Below are positions 9,047 to 16,145 of a stretch of DNA of 64,000 nucleotides, piece after piece. The notes under the pieces are model-generated. The model worked only from the letters and a program-made list of their open reading frames with translations, ran no database searches and was not told the DNA's origin. A program made the translations under genes and the position numbers. The stretch lies in assembly GCA_963736455.1 (NCBI GenBank), contig CAVTON010000002.1, positions 124,001-188,000 on the forward strand. The letters are read 5' to 3'. Source of the stretch: DAHUXD01 sp963736455 (GTDB lineage Bacteria > Acidobacteriota > Thermoanaerobaculia > UBA5066 > Gp7-AA6). Position 1 is the first letter of the stretch, and the number at the start of each line of letters is the position of its first letter.

Positions 9047-9964
9047 ATGCGTCTCCCCGTTCGCGTTGCCGGTCCTCTGGCCGTCCTCATGACGATGGGA
9101 ACGGCCACCCTGTTTGCGCAGCAGCAGCAGCCGGAGCTCAAGGGAGGAGGTCTCTCGTCCAAGCCCCAGAGCATCACGCGGATCGAGGCGACGGCTCCTC
9201 GAACGACCGAGGCGGCGCCCCAGCCCCTCGGGTACGAGGACGAGGTGGCCTGCTTCGGATACATCGGGCCTGACTCGGAGCACTTCGCCGCCACCGTCAT
9301 CGGCGCCGAGAACGAGGCCGAGCAGACCGACTTCACCGAACACAACCTTCTCTATCTCGACGGCGGGTACGACCGGGGCATGAAGCCGGGCGACGAGTTC
9401 TGGCTCGTCACTCCGGGCGACGTCGTCTACCATCCGATCACGAGCCTGCCGATGGGCCGGTTCTACCAGTATCGGGGCCGGGCGGTCCTGGTTTGCCTCG
9501 AGGGGCGCACCGCCATCGTCCGCGTCACGCTCGCCTGCACGGACATTCCGATGGGCACGTTTCTCAAGCCCTATGATCCCGTTCCGATTCCGCTCGGCCG
9601 CCGGCAGCCGAGCTGCGCCATGTGCGATCCGTCCACCGGCAAGGCCCATGGCCGAATCGTCTTGACGCGCGACGGCGTCGTCGCCGTCGGAACGGGCACC
9701 GACATCATGATCGACATGGGGCTGGCGGAGGGCCTCCAGCCGGGCGATCAGCTCGCCGTGTACCGGTACGCGAGCGGCGCGGACTACGGTTTGCGCCCTC
9801 AGGGTTCCTACTGGATGTACAAGCCGCCGGCCGCGGGTGTCTCGGTGCCCCGAACCTATCTCGGCGATCTCGCGATCCTTTACGTCGGCGACCGCTGGTC
9901 CATGGCCCGGGTCATCGACTCGAACCGGCTCATCGAGATCGGCGACCAGGTCGAGTTGAAGTAG
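9047..9964 (+). CDS. Exported protein of unknown function with C-terminal beta-rich repeats
   Basis: This is a 305-residue protein. It has a typical Sec signal peptide (MRLPVRVAGPLAVLMTMG...ATLFA) followed by a Gln/Pro-rich linker. Two related segments, 'GMKPGDEFWLV' near residue 110 and 'GLQPGDQLAVYR' near 225, suggest duplicated small beta domains; the last segment 'GDRWSMARVIDSNRLIEIGDQVEL' (shown as family-like) recalls the C-terminal domain found in FlgT-like and other envelope proteins. SD AAGGAG lies 8 bases before the ATG. An intrinsic terminator follows, so it is the last gene of the unit that begins at 6718 or has its own promoter. No enzymatic motif is seen. Confidence 0.7.
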   Translation: MRLPVRVAGPLAVLMTMGTATLFAQQQQPELKGGGLSSKPQSITRIEATAPRTTEAAPQPLGYEDEVACFGYIGPDSEHFAATVIGAENEAEQTDFTEHNLLYLDGGYDRGMKPGDEFWLVTPGDVVYHPITSLPMGRFYQYRGRAVLVCLEGRTAIVRVTLACTDIPMGTFLKPYDPVPIPLGRRQPSCAMCDPSTGKAHGRIVLTRDGVVAVGTGTDIMIDMGLAEGLQPGDQLAVYRYASGADYGLRPQGSYWMYKPPAAGVSVPRTYLGDLAILYVGDRWSMARVIDSNRLIEIGDQVELK

Positions 9965-9992
9965 ACCTCGCCCGTTCCCCGAAATCATTCGG

Positions 9993-10021
9993 AGAGGCGC
10001 CCTGCGCCTCTTCTTTTTTTT
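9993..10021 (+). terminator. Rho-independent terminator
   Basis: A perfect 8-bp stem (AGAGGCGC / GCGCCTCT) with a 3-nt CCT loop is followed by a run of eight T residues after TC. It lies 28 bp after the stop of the exported protein gene and ends the rightward transcript. Confidence 0.9.
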
Positions 10022-10153
10022 GGCGTCCGCGCTGGCATGAAAAATCCGGAGGATTCCGAAAAACTGTTCTTCGCACGCACTACCGCTGGACCTTTCCCTT
10101 TGCTAAGATGCGCCCCTCTTCCGTTTCGCATCCGTTGATTTGGGGGAGGCATC

Positions 10154-10408
10154 GTGAATCTGGACGGTCAGCTCCAGGAAATCATCGACGAACTATTGGC
10201 TCACGGCATCTCGCTCGATCTCGCGAAAAAAGAGTTCGAGAAGAAGTACATCGTCGGCGCCGTAAAGCGGTCTTCGGGAAATCTCGGCCGGGCCGCGAGC
10301 TCTCTCGGGATTCACCGCAACACGCTGCGCAACAAAGTCGGAATCCTGAACATCCGTTTGCCGCGCGAGAAATTTCGAGTCTCGCCGGACATCACCAAGA
10401 AGAAGTAA
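10154..10408 (+). CDS. Small Fis-type helix-turn-helix protein
   Basis: This 84-residue protein starts at GTG 10154 behind GGGAGG. The C-terminal half carries the Fis/NtrC-type DNA-binding domain: 'AVKRSSGNLGRAASSLGIHRNTLRNKV' spans the helix-turn-helix, with the hallmark 'A..LGIHRNTLR.K'. The N-terminal 35 residues are acidic/helical, and a basic tail ends '...ITKKK'. There is no receiver or AAA+ domain, so it is a stand-alone Fis-like nucleoid or regulatory protein. It is monocistronic, between an upstream terminator and downstream palindromic repeats. Confidence 0.8.
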   Translation: MNLDGQLQEIIDELLAHGISLDLAKKEFEKKYIVGAVKRSSGNLGRAASSLGIHRNTLRNKVGILNIRLPREKFRVSPDITKKK

Positions 10409-10410
10409 CC

Positions 10411-10467
10411 CCGCGGCGGGGAAACGCCGCGTCGGAATCCGGGCCGGCGCAGTCGGGCCGGGTTCCG
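10411..10467. repeat. REP-like 57-bp palindromic repeat, copy 1
   Basis: The first half can form a hairpin (CGCGGCG-GGGAAA-CGCCGCG); the second half is an imperfect palindrome around GGAATCCGGGCC / GGGCCGGGTTCC. A second copy lies 66 bp downstream with two mismatches. Confidence 0.8.
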
Positions 10468-10476
10468 AAAAAGTCA

Positions 10477-10533
10477 CCGCGGCGGGGAAACGCCGCGTCG
10501 GAATCCGGGCCAGCGCAGCCGGGCCGGGTTCCG
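10477..10533. repeat. REP-like 57-bp palindromic repeat, copy 2
   Basis: Same orientation as copy 1 and separated from it by 9 bp. It differs at two positions in the second half. Together the pair fills the space between the Fis-like gene and tatA, which are convergent, and may act in transcription termination or mRNA stabilisation. Confidence 0.8.
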
Positions 10534-10576
10534 GAAGGAACACGTCGCGGGCTCCAGCGCCCGCCGACCGATCCCG

Positions 10577-10747
10577 CTAACTCTTCGGCTTGTCCGACGG
10601 CGGCTGGTCGCCCTTGACGGAATCCTTGAAGTTGCGCAGGCCCTCGCCGATACCCCTTCCGAGCTGCGGAAGCTTGTTCGCCCCAAAGATGATGATGACG
10701 ATCAGCAGGATGACCAGAAGCTCCGGAAGACCGAGTGAGCCGAACAC
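10577..10747 (-). CDS. tatA: Sec-independent translocase subunit TatA
   Basis: This 56-residue protein has one membrane helix (ELLVILLIVIIIFGANKLP) followed by the amphipathic helix 'LGRGIGEGLRNFKDSV' and a short polar tail, the TatA/TatE layout. The FG hinge and 'KLP.LG..IG' motif are present. The start is GTG at 10747 with a strong SD, AAGGAGG. TatA forms the pore-like component of the twin-arginine pathway that exports folded proteins. No tatB or tatC is adjacent, and the C-terminal tail is shorter than usual for TatA. Confidence 0.93.
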   Translation of the reverse strand: MFGSLGLPELLVILLIVIIIFGANKLPQLGRGIGEGLRNFKDSVKGDQPPSDKPKS

Positions 10748-10799
10748 GTTGCCTCCTTCGGGTCCTACCCGACCGACGAGTCCCGTATCCCGGGGACGC

Positions 10800-11684
10800 T
10801 CAACAGCTTAGCAGACTCGCGCGGGACCCGAGGAGATCGGCGAAGTCCCGGTCGTCCGGGCGGCCCGCCAGCAGCCTTCGGACGAGGTCGATCTCGCCCG
10901 GAAGAAACCGCCGGTAGACCTCTCCCTTGCCGGCCGCCACGGCCCGCGCGAAGGTGCCGCAGACCTTCCAGGCGCGCTGCAGCAGGACGCGGTCGAGGCG
11001 GGCGGCGAGAGGCGCCGGATCCAGGCCTCGCCGGACGGCGAAGCGGGCGATGGCGGAGGCTGCCTGCCGCGGATCCATCCAGTCGAGGGTCGTGCGTTCC
11101 CAGAGGAGCGAAGCGAGGTCGTAGGTATCGGGGCCGCGCCGCAGGTCCTGGAAGTCGATGACCCCGACGCGATCGCCGGCCGGGAAGAGATTGTTCCCGT
11201 GAAAGTCGCGGTGGCAGAGCGCGGCCGGGTGCGCGAGGATCTCCGCGACGAGCGCGTCGGCCCAGTCGTCGTGCGTCCTCTGCTCGACGGAAGACAGGGG
11301 ACGGCGGAGGAGAACGTCGAAGACGGCCTCGCGCGCGAGCTCGAGCTCGCGGCGCAGGAGCGCGGCGTCGAACGGCGCATTGATCCCGGGGTCGGGAAGA
11401 TCGGCGATGGCCGCCGCCGCATCGACGGCCGCCTCGAGCCATGTGCCGCGTCCGGACGTCTCGGACCACAGACGCGACGCGAGGTCCTCCGCGCCGAGAT
11501 CCTCGACGATCTGATGGCCGGCGCCGTCATCGGCGAGAAGCTCGGGAACGCGAACCGCCTTCGAGAGCGCGGCCCGCGCCTCGAGCCACCGCCGCCGGGC
11601 GTCCTCTTCCTCGCGAGGGTAGACGACGCCGATGGCGGTGCGTCCCTCGGCGAGCTCGAGGCGAAAGTATCGGCGCCGCCCCAC
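10800..11684 (-). CDS. AmgK-like sugar kinase (aminoglycoside phosphotransferase fold)
   Basis: This protein has 294 residues from GTG 11684. Kinase motifs are 'CHRDFHGNNLF' (catalytic loop) near residue 157 and 'VGVIDFQDLRRGPDTYDLASLL' (metal-binding IDFQD) near residue 172. The combination 'HRD.H..NL...DFQD..RGP..YDLASLL' is typical of N-acetylmuramate/N-acetylglucosamine 1-kinase AmgK used in peptidoglycan recycling. The family normally begins with a 'PL.GD.S.RRYFR' segment; here 'VEPLAGD' lies in frame upstream of the GTG with no ATG, GTG or TTG before it. Translation may therefore begin at a CTG (11771) just after the upstream gene's stop. Its partner murU is not in the window. Confidence 0.7.
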   Translation of the reverse strand: MGRRRYFRLELAEGRTAIGVVYPREEEDARRRWLEARAALSKAVRVPELLADDGAGHQIVEDLGAEDLASRLWSETSGRGTWLEAAVDAAAAIADLPDPGINAPFDAALLRRELELAREAVFDVLLRRPLSSVEQRTHDDWADALVAEILAHPAALCHRDFHGNNLFPAGDRVGVIDFQDLRRGPDTYDLASLLWERTTLDWMDPRQAASAIARFAVRRGLDPAPLAARLDRVLLQRAWKVCGTFARAVAAGKGEVYRRFLPGEIDLVRRLLAGRPDDRDFADLLGSRASLLSC

Positions 11685-11782
11685 GTCCCCGGCGAGCGGC
11701 TCGACGCGGAGCGGCGCGAGAGAGATCCGACGGGCGAGCGCTGCGAGGCCGGACGCGTCGGACGGGAACAGGCTCGGTCTTT

Positions 11783-12394
11783 CTAGCTCGTGCTCTTGGC
11801 CTGCGAGAGCAGGACCTTCTTGATGTGGACCGGGGTGTTCGGCCGGTCGTTCGCCCCGCGTGGCGCGTTGGCGATCTTGTCCGCGACGTCCATTCCGGAG
11901 ATCACTTCGCCGAACGCCGTGTACTGGTTGTCCAGGAAGTTCGAGTCCTTCACCACGATGAAGAACTGCGAGGACGCCGAGTTGGGATCGGAGGAACGCG
12001 CCATCGAAACGATTCCCCGCTTGTGCGGCGTGTCGTTGAACTCGGCCTTGAGGTGATTCGATCCGTTGCCGTTGGTGCCGTACGGGTGAGACGGATCCTC
12101 GGGCTTGGCGGTGGTCGGGTCGCCGCCCTGGATCATGAAGCCCGGGATGACCCTGTGGAAGAACGTCCCGTTGTAGAAGCCGTTGGCCGAGAGGTCGATG
12201 AAGTTTTCGACGTGTTTCGGGGCCTTGTCGTAGAAGAACTTGATCTGGATGTCGCCGAGATCCGTCTGCAGGGTGGCGATCGTATTGGCGTAGTCGCGCG
12301 GCACTTTCTTACCTTTTCCTTTCGTCGCTTGCGCGGCGGCAACGAGCGGGAAAGCGCAGGCGACCATGAGAGCGAGAACGGCTCGTTTATTCAC
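11783..12394 (-). CDS. Secreted cyclophilin-type peptidyl-prolyl cis-trans isomerase
   Basis: This is a 203-residue protein. It has a Sec signal peptide (residues 1-22, ending AAAQA), then a cyclophilin domain with 'FFHRVIPGFMIQGGDP', 'GIVSMARSSDPNSASSQFFI' and 'YTAFGEV'. These contain the catalytic Arg of FHRV and the Gln/Phe substrate pocket residues. It catalyses proline isomerisation, and the signal places it in the periplasm. The start is GTG at 12394 with SD AAAGGAG eight bases upstream. The AmgK-like gene follows in the same direction. Confidence 0.93.
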   Translation of the reverse strand: MNKRAVLALMVACAFPLVAAAQATKGKGKKVPRDYANTIATLQTDLGDIQIKFFYDKAPKHVENFIDLSANGFYNGTFFHRVIPGFMIQGGDPTTAKPEDPSHPYGTNGNGSNHLKAEFNDTPHKRGIVSMARSSDPNSASSQFFIVVKDSNFLDNQYTAFGEVISGMDVADKIANAPRGANDRPNTPVHIKKVLLSQAKSTS

Positions 12395-12480
12395 TTCGGC
12401 TCCTTTCCGAACCGGCGAACGATAGCAGAGTCGGGCGCGGCGGGGCAGGAGGCGGCGACAGGGGCGATAGGATTGCCGCG

Positions 12481-12996
12481 ATGTACGCGTCCCTGGTCCG
12501 AGCGGTCCTCGACGACTCGCAGCGGCAGCGCGCCGGCCGAGAAGTCCAGCAGCTGAGAGACCGGCACCCCCGGGCCTCGCGGGACGAGCTGGCGGAGCGT
12601 CTGATCCGCCGGGCGGCCCTCCAGTGCGCCGCGGCCGGCGGGCTGCTCGCGGGTCCCGCGGCCTTCTTCGGGGCCGTGCCGTTCGGCGCCGACCTGACCT
12701 TCCAGGCCGTGACGATCCACAGGCTGGTCCTCGGACTGGCGAGCCTCTACGGCGCCGAGGTCAGCGCCGGGAGCCGCGCCGCGGGAGTCGCGGGCGGCTT
12801 CTCCGCCGGCATCGCTTCCGAGCTCGTCCGGCAGGGGCTCGTTCGTGTGCTCCGGAGGACGCTGCCCCGGAGGCCCGGCCTTCGAACGGCCGCGGGCGCG
12901 CTCGCCGGCGGCGCTTTGGGCTATGCCGCCGCGATCGCGGTCGGCCGCCTCGCGGGCGACGCCTTTCGCGGTCGGCGCCGGCTCTTCGGGCGATGA
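12481..12996 (+). CDS. Small membrane-associated protein, EcsC-like in places
   Basis: This 171-residue protein has a polar N-terminal helix, then two glycine/alanine-rich hydrophobic stretches. The segment 'GPAAFFGAVPFGADLTFQAV...LASLYGAEV' recalls EcsC-family proteins, but length is short and I would not name it. There is no Shine-Dalgarno; a TAGGAT box lies only 7 bases before the ATG. Its stop overlaps the ATG of the glycine oxidase gene (ATGA), so the two are coupled. Confidence 0.55.
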   Translation: MYASLVRAVLDDSQRQRAGREVQQLRDRHPRASRDELAERLIRRAALQCAAAGGLLAGPAAFFGAVPFGADLTFQAVTIHRLVLGLASLYGAEVSAGSRAAGVAGGFSAGIASELVRQGLVRVLRRTLPRRPGLRTAAGALAGGALGYAAAIAVGRLAGDAFRGRRRLFGR

Positions 12997-14117
12997 GCGG
13001 CGGCCGCGCCGACGTCGTCATCGCGGGAGGGGGCCTCATCGGGTGCGCGCTCGCGGCCGAGCTGGCGCGCCGCGGGCGGAGCGTCATCGTCGTCGAAAAG
13101 GCGGAGCCCGGCGCGGAGGCTTCGGGAGCGGCGGCCGGAATGCTTTCTCCCCAGTCCGACGCGCGGGTCCGCGACGCGTTTTTCGACCTGGCCCTGGAGA
13201 GCCACGCCCTCTATCCCGCGTGGACGCAGGAGCTGACCGCCGAGACCGGCATCGAGGTCGGCTACCGTCGCACCGGGCTCCTGCTCTGCCGTGACGAGGA
13301 GGATACCGGCGCCGGATCGGACGACGTCTTCGCGTGGCAGCGTGCGGCGGGCCTGCCGGTCGTGAGTCTCTCGCCGGACGCGCTGGCCCGGGCCGCCGGC
13401 GGCCGGCTCTCCGCGCAGGTGCGGAGCGCCCTCTGGTTTCCGGAGGAGGGCGCCGTGGATCCGCGGTCGCTCACGCGCGCGGCGTGGAGGGCGGCCGTCC
13501 GCCGCGGCGCCGACGTTCGGACGGGGACGGCGGTGCGGGGATTCCGGATCGAGGGCGATGTATGCCGCGGGCTCGACACCGATGCGGGCCCGATCGAAGC
13601 CGAGGCGACGGTGGATGCCGCGGGCGCGTGGGCGGCATTTCCGGGCCAGCTCCCCCTGGCGCTTCCCGTCGAGCCCGTCCGCGGACAGATCGTGGAGCTC
13701 GCGCCGTCTGATCCCCTCGACACGATCGTGGCGGCCGAGGAGGTGTACATCGTGCCGCGGCCCGGCGGAACGGTTCTTCTCGGCTCGACGCTCGAGCGCG
13801 TCGGTTTTCGGAAGGCCGTCACGCCGGAGGCCGTCGGGAGGCTGCGGGCCGCGGCGGTGCGCCTTCTTCCCGACCTCGCCTCCGCGCGCGTCGTCGCGTC
13901 CTGGTCCGGCCTGCGCCCCGGGACTCCCGATGGATGGCCGATCCTCGGGGGAGGCCCGGTTCGAGGTCTCTACTTCGCCGCGGGTCACTTCCGCAACGGG
14001 ATCCTTCTCGCGCCGGCAACGGCTCGTTGCGTCGCCGACCTGCTCTGCGGAGACCCCGCTCGCGACCTCTCGCCGTTCTCCATCGGCCGCTTTGCGCCGG
14101 CGCCGCAGGTGGCTTGA
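12993..14117 (+). CDS. thiO: Glycine oxidase ThiO-like FAD-dependent oxidoreductase
   Basis: This is a 374-residue flavoprotein. A dinucleotide-binding motif 'IAGGGLIGCALAAELARRG' opens the protein, followed by 'VVEK' (FAD ribose), 'ASGAAAGMLSPQ', and near the C-terminus 'GLRPGTPDGWPILG' and 'YFAAGHFRNGILLAP', both typical of ThiO. ThiO oxidises glycine to iminoglycine for the thiazole ring of thiamine. The rest of the thiamine pathway is not in the window, so a related D-amino-acid oxidase role is possible. The start overlaps the upstream gene by 4 bp. Confidence 0.85.
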   Translation: MSGGRADVVIAGGGLIGCALAAELARRGRSVIVVEKAEPGAEASGAAAGMLSPQSDARVRDAFFDLALESHALYPAWTQELTAETGIEVGYRRTGLLLCRDEEDTGAGSDDVFAWQRAAGLPVVSLSPDALARAAGGRLSAQVRSALWFPEEGAVDPRSLTRAAWRAAVRRGADVRTGTAVRGFRIEGDVCRGLDTDAGPIEAEATVDAAGAWAAFPGQLPLALPVEPVRGQIVELAPSDPLDTIVAAEEVYIVPRPGGTVLLGSTLERVGFRKAVTPEAVGRLRAAAVRLLPDLASARVVASWSGLRPGTPDGWPILGGGPVRGLYFAAGHFRNGILLAPATARCVADLLCGDPARDLSPFSIGRFAPAPQVA

Positions 14118-14236
14118 ATCGATCGCATCATCTCCGGCCGCGATTTCGGCTAGAATCGCGTCCAACAGGCCCGATCGCTTCTCCATGTGCCGGCGGGCAC
14201 GAAGCGTGCAGGGAGGCGGAAAGGGGTTACACCAGG

Positions 14237-16105
14237 ATGAGAACAGCGGTGTACGCGGGCATCCGGCGGGCCGCCGATGTTCTGTGGTCTCTGGCCCGAG
14301 CGGTCGATCGCCGCTTTCCGGAGCGCAACTTTCAGCCGAAGTGGGCGCCGGCGCCGCTCCTGAAACAGCGCGAGCGCAGCTTCCCGCCGCTCGGTTTTCC
14401 CCGAAAGACCGACTCGCTTTGTCCCCGATGCGTTTCCGAGGTCCGAGCCCAGATCCTGTCCGGCGAAGCCGACTGGAAGGTGCTCATCGAGGGAAAGCCG
14501 GGCGAGATCCCGGCCGAGATCGTCGAGGAAGACGGCCGGATCCTGATGAAGAAGGACTGCGCGAAGCACGGCCACTTCGAAGACGTCATGTCGACCGATC
14601 CGGCGTTCTTCCGCCGCCTCGAGTCCATGTACCCCGGACGCGACTTCGTCATCCCGAAGGACGGCCTCCACGAGCACGGCACCTCGTCGATCAAGTACGG
14701 ACGGGGCGCGGTTCTGACGATCGACCTGACGAACCGCTGCAACATGATGTGCGACCCGTGCTTCATGGACGCCAACCAGGTCGGCTACGTGCACGAGCTC
14801 GACTGGGAAGACGTCCAGAAGATGCTCGACGATGCGGCCTCGATCAAGCCGCGCCGCCAGCTCTCCGTCCAGTTCTCGGGAGGCGAGCCGACCCTGTCGC
14901 CCCACTTCCTGCCGGCGATCCGCTACGCGCGGAAGCTCGGGTACTTCTCGGTCCAATGCGCGACCAACGGCATCCGGTTCGCGCAGGACGAGGACTTCGC
15001 CCGGCAGGCCGCGGAGGCCGGGCTTCGCTTCGCCTATCTCCAGTTCGACGGCGTCGGCAACGAGCGCAACCAGCATCGCAAGGTGGGCAACCTCTACGAC
15101 GTGAAGCTCCGGGCCATCGAGAACCTCCACAAGCACGGCGTGGACGTGACTCTGGTCGTGACCATCGTCAACAGCATCAACAACGATCAGGTCGGCGACA
15201 TCATCCGCTTCGGCCTCGACCACATCGACAAGGTGACCTGCGTGGCGTTCCAGCCGGTGTCGTTCACCGGCCGGGACGAGGACATCGACGACGAAACGCG
15301 AACCCGCCAGAGGTACACGCTCTCGAACCTCGCCCATGACGTGAAGGCGCAGGCGGGCATCGGCGAGCCGATGCGGGACTGGTATCCGTTGTCGGCGGCC
15401 GGTCCGTTCTCCGATCTCAAGGATCTGCTCGGCGGCCTGGAAGCCGACTTCGGTTCGTTCAAGTGCGGCTGCCATCCCAACTGCGGCATCGGCACGCTGA
15501 TGCTCGTCGAGGAGAAGACGAAGAAGGCCGTCACGGTGCCGTCGGTCCTCGACGTGGACCGGCTGATGTCCGACATCAAGTCGATCACCGATTCGGGCCG
15601 CCGGAAGCTCTGGACGACGGTGCAGGTGGGCCTCTCGGTCCTTCGCAACCTGCGTCCCGAGGGCGTCCCGCAGGGGCTGACTCCCTGGAAGGTCGCCAAG
15701 GTCATGGACGGTCACACCGGCGGCAAGCTCGGCTTCACCACGAAGAAGCGCCACGATTGGCGCATCTTCTTCATCGGCGGGATGTGGTTCCAGGACCTCT
15801 TCAACTACGACTTCCGCCGGACCGAGATGTGCATCATCCCGTACGCGACGCAGATGGGGGAGATCTCGTTCTGCGCGTACAACACGGGCGTGGGCTGGCG
15901 CAAGATCATCGAGGAGATGTTCCAGACCGCATCGCTCGCGGAGTGGCACAAGAAGAACGGGCGCCACGAGGTCTTTGCTCGCGGACGAAACGTCCCGCTG
16001 CCGGTTCTCCCCGGACAAAAGGTGCCGGCGATGCCGACGGCCCCGAGGCCGACGCCGCCCCCCTCGATCGGGACGCTTCCCGTCTACGGCGCCGCGGGGA
16101 AGTGA
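14237..16105 (+). CDS. Radical SAM protein of the tetraether/membrane-spanning lipid synthase type
   Basis: This is a 622-residue protein. Near residue 61 'LCPRC' and later 'KKDCAKHG' form a rubredoxin-like zinc/iron knuckle. The radical SAM site is 'NRCNMMCDPC' (CxxxCxxC) near residue 175, followed by 'QFSGGEPTLSPHF'. A further cysteine cluster, 'FKCGCHPNCGIGT', is near residue 410, and more cysteines ('MCIIPY', 'SFCAYN') follow near the C-terminus. This order, an N-terminal CPxC knuckle, a CxxxCxxC core and a 'CxCHPxC' auxiliary site, resembles archaeal tetraether synthase Tes and its bacterial relatives proposed to join fatty acyl tails. Cytosolic or peripheral membrane. A TAGAAT box lies 80 bp upstream (14151). 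Function is inferred. Confidence 0.75.
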   Translation: MRTAVYAGIRRAADVLWSLARAVDRRFPERNFQPKWAPAPLLKQRERSFPPLGFPRKTDSLCPRCVSEVRAQILSGEADWKVLIEGKPGEIPAEIVEEDGRILMKKDCAKHGHFEDVMSTDPAFFRRLESMYPGRDFVIPKDGLHEHGTSSIKYGRGAVLTIDLTNRCNMMCDPCFMDANQVGYVHELDWEDVQKMLDDAASIKPRRQLSVQFSGGEPTLSPHFLPAIRYARKLGYFSVQCATNGIRFAQDEDFARQAAEAGLRFAYLQFDGVGNERNQHRKVGNLYDVKLRAIENLHKHGVDVTLVVTIVNSINNDQVGDIIRFGLDHIDKVTCVAFQPVSFTGRDEDIDDETRTRQRYTLSNLAHDVKAQAGIGEPMRDWYPLSAAGPFSDLKDLLGGLEADFGSFKCGCHPNCGIGTLMLVEEKTKKAVTVPSVLDVDRLMSDIKSITDSGRRKLWTTVQVGLSVLRNLRPEGVPQGLTPWKVAKVMDGHTGGKLGFTTKKRHDWRIFFIGGMWFQDLFNYDFRRTEMCIIPYATQMGEISFCAYNTGVGWRKIIEEMFQTASLAEWHKKNGRHEVFARGRNVPLPVLPGQKVPAMPTAPRPTPPPSIGTLPVYGAAGK

Positions 16106-16108
16106 GCG

Positions 16109-16130
16109 TCCGGGCGCACGGGCGCCCGGA
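16109..16130. terminator. GC-rich hairpin between convergent genes
   Basis: A perfect 9-bp inverted repeat (TCCGGGCGC / GCGCCCGGA) with a 4-nt loop sits 3 bp after the radical SAM stop and 16 bp from the end of the convergent helicase gene. No T-run is present, so it may act with Rho or in both directions. Confidence 0.5.
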
Positions 16131-16145
16131 ACGATCTCCCCGGTC

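Noticed and set aside
10411..10533. CRISPR array
   Set aside because: Only two units with a 9-bp spacer, palindromic and imperfect; no cas genes.
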